62,047 bases of DNA from Gammaproteobacteria bacterium (GCA_023228645.1 JALOAT010000020.1:1-62047); one strand, 5' to 3'; positions 6,688-13,923 are shown, counted from the first letter of the stretch. Program-made: numbers and translations. The notes: a model not told the origin generated them from the letters alone.

Positions 6688-6866
6688 CAGAGTTCCTTGA
6701 TAAAGACGCGGTGGCAGCAAATGTCCAACTTAGGGCTGAACATTGCATTGACCCAAGCAGCACGGGCAAGCTCATAAGTCTCGAATGGACCATAATGCTC
6801 TTCAGTGCCTGGCTCCAGGTCTTTGAATTCCGTCGATGTATAAATTCCGCCTTCGACGATATACAT
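6687..6866 (-). CDS. DUF4170-like small protein, 59 aa
   Basis: The sequence MYIVEGGIYTSTEFKDLEPG followed by TEEHYGPFETYELARAAW and ICCHRVFI matches my recollection of DUF4170 proteins (ggeYtDtsF, pGteE.YGPF..yeeA...W). These are small proteins best known from alphaproteobacteria, and their role is unknown. The ATG has an AGAGGAATTGAA ribosome site. It is flanked by a 1-nt gap upstream and a TGATG overlap downstream, so it belongs to the same mRNA as its neighbours. Confidence 0.6.
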   Translation of the reverse strand: MYIVEGGIYTSTEFKDLEPGTEEHYGPFETYELARAAWVNAMFSPKLDICCHRVFIKEL

Positions 6867-6867
6867 T

Positions 6868-7089
6868 TCAATTCCTCTTTTTCAGTCGGACATCAAGCTG
6901 GCGAAGATTTCGCCGGCGGCGGAAAGGACGAGTGAGCTTTTCATAAACGTAGGCCAGGAGGATCAAACAAAATCCACCAACTGCGGCGGCGATCAATGCA
7001 AGCATCCCAAGCAGTATGACCCACAGCGGCCACGTAATATAAACTGCTATGATCACAACAGCAATTGCAATAACAGTCGTCGGGTCCAT
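6868..7089 (-). CDS. Two-helix membrane protein, 73 aa
   Basis: Residues 4-50 are almost entirely hydrophobic (VIAIAVVIIAVYITWPLWVI, then MLALIAAAVGGFCLILLAYVY). They form two membrane helices followed by a very basic cytoplasmic tail (RPFRRRRNLRQLDVRLKKRN). The ATG at 7089 has AAAGGA at good spacing; two codons further upstream a TTG is possible. Lying after a cell-wall hydrolase gene, it could be a holin-like lysis protein, which is inference only. Confidence 0.6.
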   Translation of the reverse strand: MDPTTVIAIAVVIIAVYITWPLWVILLGMLALIAAAVGGFCLILLAYVYEKLTRPFRRRRNLRQLDVRLKKRN

Positions 7090-7112
7090 CAACAATTCCT
7101 TTCAACGACGGA

Positions 7113-7139
7113 ACTATATGATAGCCAGCACCTTGTCAA
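7113..7139 (-). promoter_or_regulatory. Sigma70-like promoter before the 73-aa membrane protein
   Basis: TTGACA (7139-7134), 15-nt spacer, TATAGT (7118-7113) on the minus strand, placed between the SleB gene stop and the next ATG. Confidence 0.5.
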
Positions 7140-7142
7140 CGG

Positions 7143-7625
7143 TTATCTTTTGAAGATGTGAGCGCCAATAATTGCAGTAGTCTGCCGATGGCGACCAAGA
7201 TTTGGTGAAACTCGTCGATTGTGAAAATACAATGCGCCGTTGGATGGGTCATCGTACTTAGCTGATAAAATTTGACGAGCAAGTGCAATACTGCGGGCCC
7301 AAGCAACTGGATTCAATTTAACGCCGCGGCGCACTGATGGTTGTATCCACGAGAATTGGCTACGTTGAAAGACAACTCCGCATACTGTTGACGGGAATTG
7401 TGGATTTTCAACTCGATTCATCACAACAGCACCAACAGCCAGACGGCCTTGCTCGCTCTCGCCTCGGGCTTCATAATAAATCACGCAAGCCATACAGGAC
7501 AAATCATTTCCTGTATTATATGGACAATCTCTAAAAACTAATGTGTTATCTACTTCTTGCGCAAACGCGGACGTCGACGCAAACAACATTAAGATTGCCA
7601 TCATTGTTGAAATGATGGTTCTCAT
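7143..7625 (-). CDS. Secreted SleB-type cell-wall hydrolase
   Basis: I start at MRTIIST (AAAGGAGAAAGAATT before the ATG), giving a clean Sec signal peptide cut after STSAFA. The mature part carries the hydrolase-2/SleB pattern: CMACVIYYEARGESEQGRLAVGAVVMNRV with the catalytic Glu in YYEARGE, then FSWIQPSV and NGALYFHN. SleB enzymes cleave peptidoglycan, usually as lytic transglycosylases. A signal peptide suggests export during infection, hence a lysis enzyme rather than a virion-bound one. It has its own promoter and a long structured leader. Confidence 0.88.
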   Translation of the reverse strand: MRTIISTMMAILMLFASTSAFAQEVDNTLVFRDCPYNTGNDLSCMACVIYYEARGESEQGRLAVGAVVMNRVENPQFPSTVCGVVFQRSQFSWIQPSVRRGVKLNPVAWARSIALARQILSAKYDDPSNGALYFHNRRVSPNLGRHRQTTAIIGAHIFKR

Positions 7626-7915
7626 AATTCTTTCTCCTTTTCTCAAAGGACGAAGATAGCTAAACGCCAGCAAGACAGAGTCTTACTGGGTTGAAAGGCC
7701 TATATTCAAACGCTTTGATGAAGGAGAATTCCTTCTACGAACGGATCCCGGACAAGCCGGTCAGGAGAGTTCAAGTCCTATGACACTTCAGTGTTCCGCA
7801 CGATTTCTTGGTTGTAAGGGCTAACCCTAACTGGCTGTCTATCAGTTACCTGTTAGACAATTGCGTTTTCATCGCCAAGCAATCTATGTTTCATCCTTAG
7901 TTGTTTCGGTAACAG
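7626..7915 (-). ncRNA. Structured ~290-nt leader of the SleB gene, or a separate RNA
   Basis: No convincing gene fits this gap. Read on the minus strand it has a run of compact hairpins: TAACTG...CAGTTA, AGGGTTAGCCCT, ACACTGAAGTGT, CCGG-cttgt-CCGG and GAAGGA-attc-TCCTTC. A 13-codon frame starts near 7896. The promoter at 7921-7949 would transcribe all of it before the SleB ATG. A riboswitch-like or attenuator role is possible; I do not recognise a known RNA class, and no tRNA fold fits. Confidence 0.4.
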
Positions 7916-7920
7916 TTATA

Positions 7921-7949
7921 TTTATACGATATTGACGTGAGTTAGTCAA
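7921..7949 (-). promoter_or_regulatory. Strong sigma70-like promoter
   Basis: TTGACT (7949-7944), 17-nt spacer, TATAAA (7926-7921) on the minus strand; the extended sequence TATAAATA also matches the late-promoter core. It would drive the structured leader and the SleB gene. Confidence 0.6.
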
Positions 7950-8006
7950 GTAGATATTGCGTCGCAGCAAATAGGATCAAACATTCGAACGTTAAATCAG
8001 CACGGT

Positions 8007-8573
8007 CTATCTTTTCTTTTTTTGCTTCTTATCCAAAATGCGAGCCATACGGGCATTTCGATATTCTTTCAGGTGAGTAACTTCTTCACCCAGCCAGAAT
8101 GGAATTCGTATAAACCGATCAGGCTTATCGAGCTCAATCTCAGCTAATGCCAGGCCTTTAAACTCTGGATTAAGGAACTCATCAACTTCCCAAGCGAATC
8201 GTCGCTCTTCACCATATGTGATGCGATGACGATTTTTAATCAATGCCGGAGTGGTAAGAGTGCGGTCTTTGGCCAAAAACTTGAAAGACTTTTTATCAAT
8301 CTTTTCTTCAAGCTCAATTGAAGTGCGATCATCAATCCGCTTCTTCATAGTCTGATAATAATGGTAAACTTCTTCACCATTGAGCCACTCTTTGATCTGG
8401 CGCACACGGATTGCCCAATCACCAGTCTTTTTTAGATAGTGTTGAGTTATTTCCGTTGTGATCCAGATCTCACCGTGCTGGCCATCATAAAGGTCGCTGT
8501 TAGTATTGGTCGCCTGTATCAGGTAATCAATATCAACGTTGACCTTAAATTTGCGTTCGATTTCGTGACTCAT
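8007..8573 (-). CDS. CYTH-domain phosphohydrolase-like protein
   Basis: MSHEIERKFKV is the ExExK signature of CYTH (triphosphate tunnel) enzymes. It is followed by TGDWAIRVRQIKEW, YHYYQTMKKRIDDRTSIELEEKI, RHRITYGEERRFAWEVDEF and LALAEIELD, the alternating charged strands that line the tunnel. Family members hydrolyse inorganic triphosphate, thiamine triphosphate or RNA 5' triphosphates. The start is fixed by an ATGA overlap with the upstream gene and a GGAAGATTACAAG sequence. A nucleotide or RNA-end role would fit the RNA ligases nearby but is inference. Confidence 0.85.
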   Translation of the reverse strand: MSHEIERKFKVNVDIDYLIQATNTNSDLYDGQHGEIWITTEITQHYLKKTGDWAIRVRQIKEWLNGEEVYHYYQTMKKRIDDRTSIELEEKIDKKSFKFLAKDRTLTTPALIKNRHRITYGEERRFAWEVDEFLNPEFKGLALAEIELDKPDRFIRIPFWLGEEVTHLKEYRNARMARILDKKQKKKR

Positions 8574-8938
8574 CTTGTAATCTTCCACCAAATCCGACCC
8601 GGGGCCATCCAAAGTTCAGCCACCACAACCAATACAAGCCAAGTTACAGACCCGGCTGCAATTGACATAAGAATGCAGTAGAACGGATTGATCATAAAGC
8701 CCGCAATGCCATAAGAGAAAACAATCCCTAATAGCCAAAAGACCACACAGGCCCCATAAAGTGTAAACACTCTAACGAAAAACTTAATCAGGATGGCAGC
8801 ACCGAAGATATAAACGAATGCCATCAACCAGGAGGGGTCAAAGTTATCCAGTTCCTCCCAATGGATTTGTGGGATAGGATCAGCCTGCGACACTGTCGCG
8901 TGATGCTGTTCAACCCGGGGTATCTGATATTCAGTCAT
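8570..8938 (-). CDS. Membrane protein, 122 aa, about three helices
   Basis: A 37-residue polar N-terminus precedes hydrophobic segments at about 38-56, 60-85 and 88-110 (WLMAFVYIFGAAILIKFF, VVFWLLGIVFSYGIAGFMI, ILMSIAAGSVTWLVLVVVA). It is coupled to the CYTH gene by an ATGA overlap and overlaps the upstream gene by 8 nt. The function is unknown. Confidence 0.6.
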   Translation of the reverse strand: MTEYQIPRVEQHHATVSQADPIPQIHWEELDNFDPSWLMAFVYIFGAAILIKFFVRVFTLYGACVVFWLLGIVFSYGIAGFMINPFYCILMSIAAGSVTWLVLVVVAELWMAPGRIWWKITR

Positions 8939-9203
8939 TGTGCTCTCGTATCTTGATAAAATCGATTACGACATCATCATACACGAAATCATCTGGGATG
9001 CCAATAGGAAAATTCAAACCAGATTTACGAATCAATTCCAGCTCTGCTTTAAGCTCTGCTCTATCTGTGAATTCGTAAACTTCCGGATCAAATGCATCTG
9101 GACGCCAAAAGGTCATCTCGTCAGCAGCCGGGTCACAATCAGAGCCTTCCCAGCCAGCGAAATAGTATTCTTCATTGCCATCATCAACGACAATAACGTA
9201 CAT
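8931..9203 (-). CDS. Acidic 90-aa protein, unknown
   Basis: The ATG at 9203 has AAAGGA upstream; a TTG six codons earlier would use no ribosome site. The product MYVIVVDDGNEEYYFAGWEG is acidic with predicted N-terminal strands and one helix (RAELKAELELIRKSG). It resembles short phage proteins that hold one modified strand-helix domain, but no family can be named. Confidence 0.55.
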   Translation of the reverse strand: MYVIVVDDGNEEYYFAGWEGSDCDPAADEMTFWRPDAFDPEVYEFTDRAELKAELELIRKSGLNFPIGIPDDFVYDDVVIDFIKIREHND

Positions 9204-9234
9204 ACAGTTGCATCCTTTCAATGAAAGAAGTAGC

Positions 9235-9513
9235 CTATTTCTCGTTGTCAGTCAAGTTACGAAGCCAAGGCGTCTCTAACATTTCAATTTCTTCTTCCAT
9301 CCATTCCAAAAACTTATTTTGGTCAAAGGATGAATCAATGATTGCCAAGCCAGGTAACATATGCTTAATAAAATTAAGCAAGAAGCCCGCCTCGCGTTCT
9401 GTTTCTGTTGACTTAAAGAAGGATATGGCTACAACTTTAGCCAACTGTTTATAAAACTGATCGCCTTTGTCGCCAGAGGGCATCGTGTCGTGATGGATTT
9501 TATAATTACTCAC
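9235..9513 (-). CDS. Unknown helical protein, 92 aa, GTG start
   Basis: The GTG shares bases with the TGA of the deaminase gene (GTGA overlap), and AAGGTGG lies upstream. The protein is mostly helical (FYKQLAKVVAISFFKSTETEREAGFLLNF...) with an acidic C-terminal helix FLEWMEEEIEML. It is probably co-expressed with the deaminase. No family is recognised. Confidence 0.55.
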   Translation of the reverse strand: MSNYKIHHDTMPSGDKGDQFYKQLAKVVAISFFKSTETEREAGFLLNFIKHMLPGLAIIDSSFDQNKFLEWMEEEIEMLETPWLRNLTDNEK

Positions 9514-9914
9514 GTGTGAACCACCTTCTTAATTCCATAGTGATGGATCGCTGCTGCGCATCCAGTGCAAGGCTTGGCGGTGCCAATGTGTTCCATATCT
9601 TCACCAAAGACCCGTCCAACATACAACGTCGCATTAACCAAATCTTCTGGATCATTGTTACGAAGAAAATTCACCAAACAATTGATTTCAGCGTGTTGAA
9701 AGATGGCATCTGGACGCCGGGCAAATCTCTTCTGCAAAGGATGGGTCTTGTACATATTTTGACCCATTGATACAACCCGGTTACCAATAACCAACAAAGC
9801 GCCCAGGCGTGCTCCACCCACACGCTCTCCAGCCCTTGCAAGCTGGAGAGCTTCATCAATGTACTTAGTGTCGCGTTGGTTCATATGTCGCACGGTAGAC
9901 ATTTTCATCACCAT
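9510..9914 (-). CDS. Cytidine/dCMP deaminase-family protein
   Basis: The zinc-dependent deaminase motifs are both present: QHAEINCL (HAE) and KPCTGCAAAI (PCxxC). Preceding strands GALLVIGNRVVSMGQNMYKTHP fit the fold, and KTHP-LQ is typical of dCMP deaminase-like phage enzymes. Likely chemistry is deamination of a (deoxy)cytidine nucleotide to feed dTMP synthesis. At 134 residues it is shorter than T4 Cd (193), lacking a C-terminal extension. Several in-frame ATGs (9914, 9908, 9902) make the exact start uncertain; GGTGA precedes the last. Confidence 0.8.
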   Translation of the reverse strand: MVMKMSTVRHMNQRDTKYIDEALQLARAGERVGGARLGALLVIGNRVVSMGQNMYKTHPLQKRFARRPDAIFQHAEINCLVNFLRNNDPEDLVNATLYVGRVFGEDMEHIGTAKPCTGCAAAIHHYGIKKVVHT

Positions 9915-9920
9915 AGTCAA

Positions 9921-11111
9921 TTACTGAAGTTCAGTCGTTTCACCCTTGCGTGTCAGATAATCAGGTGATACCATCTTAAGCATCTTGCGGCCAATGAAGC
10001 CAGTATCAGCATTGTCGTCATCACGGATGACAATACCTTCCTTGAGAGTCTTACCGTCAATTGACGACTTGCCATCACGCAGTGTGATCAGGTCAGCATC
10101 ACCATATCGGCCCTTGAACAGTAGCGGAACCGTTTCAACACCCAAGCTCTTGGTGACTTTTTCAAAATTCCGATATGAATCAACCTCGCCGTCAGACACT
10201 GTATCAAATGCCAGGAACTTCGGCGGAGTGCTGTAGCCAAGATCCTGAATGCCTTGGCCAAAAGTTTCGCCAAGAATCAGGAATGCTGATTCGTTTTCAG
10301 TCTCACCATACAGGTTAGCAAGCTGCTCAGAGGTTCGCGAATCAAGGAACGTCTTGAGCGACCTCATATAGAGATTCTTGGCCAAGTTCGTTTCGTTGGC
10401 CCTGAAGCAGAGCCCCTTAGAACCAAGGCCCTTACTATATGCAGTAGCATACAAGGTGCCTTCCTCAGTCACAACTTCCAAGAAATCTTCACGCTTTTCA
10501 GTCGTAAAGATGAAACCGGTAAAAGTGCCGTGAAGCTTTTCAGTAATATTCACAATGTCGTCAGGGAAGAAGACATTTTCGAACTTCTGAGCATTTTCAA
10601 TGTCGAACTTGTAGATGAGATCATACGAATGACTGAACACTTCACCACCCATACTGGCTGGAATAGGCGGCTCATACTTCGTGATGCCAAGCTGTTCAGC
10701 AACGTCCCAGCCGATGCCCACCTTGTGGATTTCGCCATCAGCCATACGCATCCACTTGCGGTAATGCGTACCAGTTTCTTCGTTAGTGATGCCACAGCAG
10801 GGATAGATAACACCCTGGCTCAAGATGCCGCGCAGCCGCATTGCCTTGATACGATCGCCGTTAGATCCGTTAAGACGGCCTTTGCCCTTCTCATCGTCCC
10901 AAAAATCCAACTCCTTGAGGAGCCATTCAGGAAGCACTGAGCCTTCCGGGATATATGCAACAGGATCACCATCCTTATAGCGATGGCTCCCATCTTCCAG
11001 CTTCGCGCTAATACACGTAAAGCCGTTGATATCAAGAAGGCTTAGCCTGTCAGCATTCGGATGATCACGAACGTTCTTGACCTGCTCAACCAGCACTTCA
11101 AACTTAGACAT
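9921..11111 (-). CDS. RNA ligase, DRB0094/DraRnl family
   Basis: The N-terminal ~130 residues resemble the extra domain of this family (FEVLVEQVKNVRDHPNADRL, then DPVAYIPEGSVLPEWLL). The nucleotidyltransferase core follows: lysine K192 in ITEKLHGTFTGFIF (KxxG), then ILGETFGQGIQDL, LKEGIVIRDD (motif IV) and RKMLKMVSPDYL (motif V). DraRnl-type enzymes seal 3'-OH/5'-phosphate RNA nicks, especially on duplexes with RNA at the 3'-OH side. Start: GAGGAGTTTAT before ATG, behind its own promoter. Together with the Rnl1-like enzyme at 12635 it points to RNA repair. Confidence 0.88.
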   Translation of the reverse strand: MSKFEVLVEQVKNVRDHPNADRLSLLDINGFTCISAKLEDGSHRYKDGDPVAYIPEGSVLPEWLLKELDFWDDEKGKGRLNGSNGDRIKAMRLRGILSQGVIYPCCGITNEETGTHYRKWMRMADGEIHKVGIGWDVAEQLGITKYEPPIPASMGGEVFSHSYDLIYKFDIENAQKFENVFFPDDIVNITEKLHGTFTGFIFTTEKREDFLEVVTEEGTLYATAYSKGLGSKGLCFRANETNLAKNLYMRSLKTFLDSRTSEQLANLYGETENESAFLILGETFGQGIQDLGYSTPPKFLAFDTVSDGEVDSYRNFEKVTKSLGVETVPLLFKGRYGDADLITLRDGKSSIDGKTLKEGIVIRDDDNADTGFIGRKMLKMVSPDYLTRKGETTELQ

Positions 11112-11136
11112 ATAAACTCCTCAAATTTCCTGTCCG

Positions 11137-11164
11137 CTTATATATGAAGGAGTGGCAGTGTCAA
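11137..11164 (-). promoter_or_regulatory. Sigma70-like promoter of the DRB0094-type ligase
   Basis: TTGACA (11164-11159), 16-nt spacer, TATAAG (11142-11137) on the minus strand, with the ATG 26 nt downstream. It is back to back with a plus-strand promoter at 11181. Confidence 0.65.
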
Positions 11165-11180
11165 CCCAAAAAGTTTAGGC

Positions 11181-11209
11181 TTGACGGTTTTTTTCCACTT
11201 ACGTAAAAG
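11181..11209 (+). promoter_or_regulatory. Sigma70-like promoter of the kinase-like gene
   Basis: TTGACG, 17-nt spacer, TAAAAG, ending 9 nt before the ATG at 11218. The leader would be very short or absent. Confidence 0.4.
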
Positions 11210-11217
11210 CAGGACCT

Positions 11218-11775
11218 ATGGTAATGCGTAATCCCTCCTTGGCTGCCAGAGCCCTTGCCCAACTAGTAGATGGGTGGTCCATCTACAGCCACGGCGAGCA
11301 CCTTTCTGGACATCTCAGTTTGGCTGGGTTTGAAGTAGTTAACCACGGAAATTTTGCATCAGTGGTGAACGGTTTGCCTAATCAGGTAATCAAGATTTTT
11401 GGTTTGAATGATATTGGCTATCAGCAGTTGCTTCACGAATTCATCCATAACAAATCAGATCATTATCCAGCAGTGTACTCTTTTACTACCAGCGGTAATT
11501 ATGGCATCGTGGAAATGGAAAAGCTAACACACAACACTAAAACGGCTGTTGCTATTTCAAATTACGCAGATCGTCTGAAGAGCGGTTGCTCACTTAAAAG
11601 CCATAAATGGGGAATTACGTTCAAGGATGCAGTGTTGCATCTTGATATGAAAAGTAAAGAATACAATAAGAAGCTCAAAGCAGTACAGCTTCATTGGGAT
11701 GGTCACGAAGACAATATTATGTTTCGTGGAACCATCCCTGTGTTGTGTGACGTATTCTATGGTGAAAAAAATTAA
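11218..11775 (+). CDS. Minimal protein-kinase-fold protein, 185 aa
   Basis: The order of motifs follows a kinase fold: a glycine-loop-like segment (GFEVVNHGNFASVVNGL), a strand with Lys (NQVIKIFG, candidate VAIK lysine), YGIVEMEKL as hinge, then LHWDGHEDNIMF, closely resembling the HGDxHxxN catalytic loop of aminoglycoside-phosphotransferase-like kinases, and VLCDVF in the place of DFG. It is much shorter than a standard kinase domain, with most of the C-lobe absent after the DFG-like Asp. It may phosphorylate a small molecule or host protein, or be a pseudokinase. Confidence 0.65.
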   Translation: MVMRNPSLAARALAQLVDGWSIYSHGEHLSGHLSLAGFEVVNHGNFASVVNGLPNQVIKIFGLNDIGYQQLLHEFIHNKSDHYPAVYSFTTSGNYGIVEMEKLTHNTKTAVAISNYADRLKSGCSLKSHKWGITFKDAVLHLDMKSKEYNKKLKAVQLHWDGHEDNIMFRGTIPVLCDVFYGEKN

Positions 11776-12263
11776 TTAGCGATTTGGGTATGATACTTGT
11801 TTGCTACAAGATATAGTGAACGAGCATAATCCATCAAGGTCACAATTGATTCGTTGGATATTTTAAAAGTTCCAAGACTTGAATTAAAAGCGTGTTCTGG
11901 TTCTTTAGCGTTGTGGTACATACCAGTCGATTGTTTGACTACTCTGTCAGGGATCTGTTTTGTTTTAACACTTTCAATATGCACTAAGAAATCTTCCAAC
12001 ATCCTTTTAACTAATTCTGGATCAAGATCAAAACTTTCTTTCATAACTTGATCAGCAGCACTCTTGATTGCCTTGACTGGTATCGGCACCTTGACATTTA
12101 AAATATTGTTGATTTTATGGATACCGGCGCGTGCAGCCTTAGTCTTAATTGCTTGAACCAAATTCTTCACACCTTGCTTTTTGGCAATAGGATCAGCAGC
12201 CCATTCAGATTCAGGTATGCTTGCACTTACGATTTTTGTCAATTCAACTAATGGGTGCTTCAT
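11772..12263 (-). CDS. Unknown helical protein with late-type promoter
   Basis: A 163-residue, mostly alpha-helical protein (GVKNLVQAIKTKAARAGIHK, then LDPELVKRMLEDFLVHIESVK) without a recognised motif. GGCAGGAACTGTAAA precedes the ATG. An AATAAATA box lies 25 nt upstream of the start, the same spacing as before the gp25 and 191-aa tail-region genes, which suggests late expression and possibly a virion role. It converges with the kinase-like gene, the stop codons overlapping by 4 nt. Confidence 0.65.
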   Translation of the reverse strand: MKHPLVELTKIVSASIPESEWAADPIAKKQGVKNLVQAIKTKAARAGIHKINNILNVKVPIPVKAIKSAADQVMKESFDLDPELVKRMLEDFLVHIESVKTKQIPDRVVKQSTGMYHNAKEPEHAFNSSLGTFKISNESIVTLMDYARSLYLVANKYHTQIAN

Positions 12264-12287
12264 TTTACAGTTCCTGCCTTTTAGTTT

Positions 12288-12295
12288 TATTTATT
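12288..12295 (-). promoter_or_regulatory. Late-type promoter box AATAAATA
   Basis: Minus-strand AATAAATA 25 nt before the ATG of the 11772-12263 gene. Matching boxes stand 25-31 nt before three structural genes in this window. Confidence 0.5.
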
Positions 12296-12300
12296 TTCAC

Positions 12301-12548
12301 AAGATATAGTAAAAAACAGCCGATTTAAACACAATCAGTAGATTATCTACTACATTTAGTAGTATGACACTACATCTATGTACTACATATAGTAGTGGCT
12401 CAAATAATTAAAATTCTTGCATTTTTCACGTATCGATACATAGGATTTTTGACATTTTTTACCACATACTATATGTTGTGGTGAATAGTGCTGATTCAAC
12501 ACGATATAGCACAAGATATAGTAGCTAGATCTAGTTTTTGGCTTATTT
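12301..12548. repeat. Dyad and direct-repeat cluster (ACTAC/GTAGT, GATATAG)
   Basis: This gene-free stretch holds GTAGATTATCTAC (12338-12350), TACTACATTTAGTAGTA (12348-12364) and ACTACATATAGTAGT (12382-12396), all dyads, the last two 33-34 bp apart. AAGATATAGTA recurs near 12301 and 12511. CCACA-N10-TGTGG (12462-12481) overlaps a possible -10 box, and CTAGATCTAG follows near 12530. It looks like an operator array or replication-related region. Confidence 0.55.
12449..12475 (+). promoter_or_regulatory. Possible promoter overlapped by CCACA/TGTGG dyad
   Basis: TTGACA, 15-nt spacer, TATATG. The -10 lies in the middle of a dyad (12462-12481), so repression by a dimeric protein is plausible. The nearest plus-strand gene is Rnl1, which has another promoter closer. 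Confidence 0.35.
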
Positions 12549-12579
12549 CAATTTTTTTTCGTCATATTAGAAAAATCTG

Positions 12580-12606
12580 TTGACTCGTTCCGGCATTCAT
12601 ATAGAA
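12580..12606 (+). promoter_or_regulatory. Sigma70-like promoter of the Rnl1-like gene
   Basis: TTGACT, 15-nt spacer, ATAGAA (or TAGAAG with 16). The layout closely matches the promoter at 17118, with TTGACTCGT, GGCAT and TAGAAG shared. Confidence 0.55.
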
Positions 12607-12634
12607 GGGCTTGGTAATCCAAGAAGGAATCAAA

Positions 12635-13807
12635 ATGTTCAAGTTTGTCCACATTTACCACCTCGACGACGTGCGTCACGCGATCTCGGAAGACTTCTTC
12701 CTGGCAGAGCGCGATTGGGGATATGTGATCAACTATCACATCAACGCTTTTCCGGAAATCAAGGACGAGATGAGCGACGAGGAAAAGGCGCTTGAATATG
12801 CTCGTCGTGAATTCCGCGGCATCAAGTTTGCCAAGGATGGTACGCTGCTGGCTCGTCCGTTCCACAAGTTTTTCAACTGGGGTGAGAAGGAAGCTGAGAT
12901 GGCTCAGTTCGACTTCGATATGCCTTTCGTGATTATGGACAAGCTGGATGGTTCGATGATCCATCCGATGTTGGTGGATAACAAGATCGTGTGGTGCTCC
13001 AAGATGGGCCCGACGGATGTTGCCCTACAGGCCGAAGCGTTTGTGGGAACCCATCCGGAATATGTGGAGTTTGTGCTGGCTGCTATGGGCGGCGGCTATA
13101 CTCCGATTTTTGAATGGTGCTCGCGTAAGCAGCGCATTGTGGTCGACTATCCGGAAGATGCACTGATCCTGACTGCCATCCGCGACAACCGGACTGGCGA
13201 ATATGTGGGTATGCCGTCAATGAAAGCGAAGGCTGAGCATTACGGTATCCCGGTGGTGAAGACCTGGAATGGCACCTTCAACGGCATCACGGACTTTATG
13301 GAAGCCGTTGGTGGTGAAGAGCAGTGTGAGGGTTATATCATCCGGTTCGAGAATGGCCATATGGTCAAGCTCAAGAACGCCTGGTACTTGAATCTGCACC
13401 GTGCCAAGGATCAGCTGAGCAACGAAAAGAATGTCTACCGTCTAGTGCTCAGCGAGCATCACGATGACCTCTTGCCGCAGTTGGATCCGGATACCCGCAA
13501 GGCTCTGGAAAACTTTGCTTCTGACCTGAGCAACGCTGTGAAGGTACAAGCTGCTACGCTGGCCAACGCTGTGGCTGAGAATTGGAAGCTCTACAGCAAC
13601 CGCCGTGATTTTGCTCTCAACTTTGGTAGCAAACAGGAACTCTCCGCCGTGGTCTTCAAGATCCTGGATGGTAAGGATTCCTACGAAGCTCTTGTTGATT
13701 GGCTGCTGGCTCAGACGTCGACTCAAGCCAAGCTGGATGCTGCTAAGAAGAAGTTCGGTCAGCTCAACTGGTCGGAATATTATTACGCGGTGGATATGGA
13801 TGGCTAA
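12635..13807 (+). CDS. T4 Rnl1-like RNA ligase
   Basis: A 390-residue protein, close to T4 RnlA (374). The adenylated lysine is K103 in VIMDKLDGSM (KxDG). Further motifs are PIFEWCSRKQRIVVDY (motif III region, as in T4 FEYVSPENRIVV), CEGYIIRFENG (motif IV) and MVKLKNAWYLN (motif V), followed by a helical C-terminal domain. Rnl1 enzymes reseal tRNA broken in the anticodon loop by host defence nucleases such as PrrC. The start MFKFVHIY is chosen because AAGGAATCAAA precedes that ATG. Codons are GC-richer than in the small-ORF array. Confidence 0.92.
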   Translation: MFKFVHIYHLDDVRHAISEDFFLAERDWGYVINYHINAFPEIKDEMSDEEKALEYARREFRGIKFAKDGTLLARPFHKFFNWGEKEAEMAQFDFDMPFVIMDKLDGSMIHPMLVDNKIVWCSKMGPTDVALQAEAFVGTHPEYVEFVLAAMGGGYTPIFEWCSRKQRIVVDYPEDALILTAIRDNRTGEYVGMPSMKAKAEHYGIPVVKTWNGTFNGITDFMEAVGGEEQCEGYIIRFENGHMVKLKNAWYLNLHRAKDQLSNEKNVYRLVLSEHHDDLLPQLDPDTRKALENFASDLSNAVKVQAATLANAVAENWKLYSNRRDFALNFGSKQELSAVVFKILDGKDSYEALVDWLLAQTSTQAKLDAAKKKFGQLNWSEYYYAVDMDG

Positions 13808-13826
13808 GGCTCGAGCCTTTATGCTT

Positions 13827-13864
13827 AATGTGATGATGGTCATTATTGTGGTCATCATCACATT
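13827..13864. terminator. 12-bp inverted repeat after the Rnl1 gene
   Basis: AATGTGATGATG and CATCATCACATT are exact complements around a 14-nt loop, 20 nt after the ligase stop. There is no T-run on either side, so it may be a processed or protein-dependent 3' end. It also lies at the far end of a possible minus-strand transcript starting near 14045. Confidence 0.45.
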
Positions 13865-13901
13865 CATATTCTAATCTATAAGAGATAATGATTCATTATA
13901 T

Positions 13902-13923
13902 CAGATCGAATGTTATCGATCTG
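13902..13923. repeat. Inverted repeat CAGATCG/CGATCTG
   Basis: Seven-base perfect arms around an 8-nt loop in the gene-free stretch 13808-14511. The role is unknown; it could be an operator or an RNA hairpin. Confidence 0.4.

Noticed and set aside
7700..7900. Possible tRNA in the SleB leader (plus-strand GTTCAAGTCC looks like a T loop)
   Set aside because: The flanking bases do not form a T stem, and no acceptor or anticodon arms can be drawn.
13442..13867. 141-codon minus-strand frame opposite the Rnl1 gene
   Set aside because: It is a shadow of the ligase coding sequence in a GC-rich gene, starts in a hairpin and has no ribosome site.
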